DNA of 64,000 nucleotides from Methylomonas sp. ZR1 (lineage in GTDB: Bacteria; Pseudomonadota; Gammaproteobacteria; Methylococcales; Methylomonadaceae), in the NCBI RefSeq assembly GCF_013141865.1, contig NZ_RCST01000001.1, positions 3,286,001 through 3,350,000 on the forward strand. The letters are read 5' to 3'. Numbering within the stretch: the stretch's first letter is position 1; each line of letters starts with the position of its first letter. Under the pieces are notes generated by a model. That model was not told where the DNA came from, made no database searches, and saw nothing but the letters and a program-made list of their open reading frames with translations. Positions 63,688 through 64,000 of this stretch are shown here, piece by piece. The translations under genes and the position numbers were made by a program.

Positions 63688-64000
63688 TCACATTCTCATG
63701 CCGCGCATATTGCTCTTCAAACCGCGCATCATGTTGGCGATATTCCCTTTGCTGAATTTTTTCATCATCTTTTCCATCATTTGATGCTGCTTCAACACAC
63801 GATTTACAGCTTGCAAATCCAAGCCGCAACCATCGGCGATACGCTGCTTCCGACCGCCTTTAATCAGATCGGGAAAACGCCGCTCTTGTTTGGTCATTGA
63901 GTTGATTACGGCAATCTGATGCGCCAGATCTTTGTCGTTGACTTTATCCTTAATATCTTTGGGCACTCCGCCCATACCCGGCAGCTTATCCATCATCGCG
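63688..64000 (-). CDS. ffh: Signal recognition particle protein Ffh, C-terminal end (partial)
   Basis: About 104 codons of the Met-rich M domain are present; the gene continues beyond the window. INSMTKQERRFPDLIKGGRK, RIADGCGLDLQAVNRVLKQH and MMEKMMKKFSKGN are typical of the Ffh M domain, which binds 4.5S RNA and signal sequences. The tail is GLKSNMRGMRM. It is upstream of rpsP on the same strand, as in many gammaproteobacteria. Confidence 0.95.
   Translation of the reverse strand, partial: AMMDKLPGMGGVPKDIKDKVNDKDLAHQIAVINSMTKQERRFPDLIKGGRKQRIADGCGLDLQAVNRVLKQHQMMEKMMKKFSKGNIANMMRGLKSNMRGMRM

Overview
The window looks like chromosomal DNA of a free-living, nitrogen-fixing, exopolysaccharide-producing gammaproteobacterium. 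A Methylomonas-like methanotroph (Methylococcaceae) is my best guess. The reasons are the nifENX gene order with its satellite genes, a PEP-CTERM/exosortase signature beside an EPS locus, and the xerD-ogt and rpsP-rimM-trmD-rplS housekeeping blocks. No methane or methanol oxidation gene lies in the window, so the genus is inference.

Layout. (1) 1-3.6 kb: the end of an aquaporin gene, decayed sequence, an A+T-rich two-gene cassette (caspase-like protein plus a secreted partner), a membrane protein and a Gly-Cys-Gly tRNA array. (2) 3.7-16 kb: a giant FAD/Fe-S dehydrogenase, a sigma54-promoted PEP-CTERM VWA protein, a Ser/Thr kinase, an autotransporter, a lipoprotein hydrolase and a lipoprotein caspase. 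(3) 16-20 kb: an Mrr-like nuclease fused to an ImmA/IrrE peptidase, an IS110-type remnant, and a membrane-anchored coiled-coil protein. (4) 20-33.5 kb, all minus strand: an exosortase-associated acyltransferase, then a ten-gene Wzx/Wzy-type EPS operon (initiating transferase, Wza, Wzc, Wzy, Wzx, methyltransferase, four glycosyltransferases) closed by an intrinsic terminator. (5) 33.7-38.9 kb: tamA-tamB, with tamB split by one in-frame amber codon.

(6) 39-48.4 kb, minus strand: nifE-nifN-nifX, the NifX-associated protein, a CCE_0567-type protein, ferredoxin III, a 2Fe-2S ferredoxin, a TPR protein, two unknowns, a DUF364 protein and a GlcF-like Fe-S protein. A textbook sigma54 promoter with a NifA site precedes nifE. 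Three copies of a hairpin-rich repeat, with compensatory base changes between copies, sit in the gaps of this cluster. (7) 48.6-59.4 kb: a K+ channel, a Rossmann-like unknown, sulfide:quinone oxidoreductase with a decayed DUF2892 partner, msrB, an M18 aminopeptidase, a YfiR / GGDEF-EAL / TonB-receptor operon and a degenerate receiver protein. (8) 59.4-64 kb, minus strand: lpxA, xerD, ogt, the rpsP-rimM-trmD-rplS operon and the 3' end of ffh.

The most unusual items are the nuclease-IrrE fusion, the caspase-like two-gene cassette, the covarying nif repeats, the tamB amber codon, and the DUF2892 relic with UGA at its conserved Cys. No CRISPR array, rRNA, prophage or intact IS was seen.
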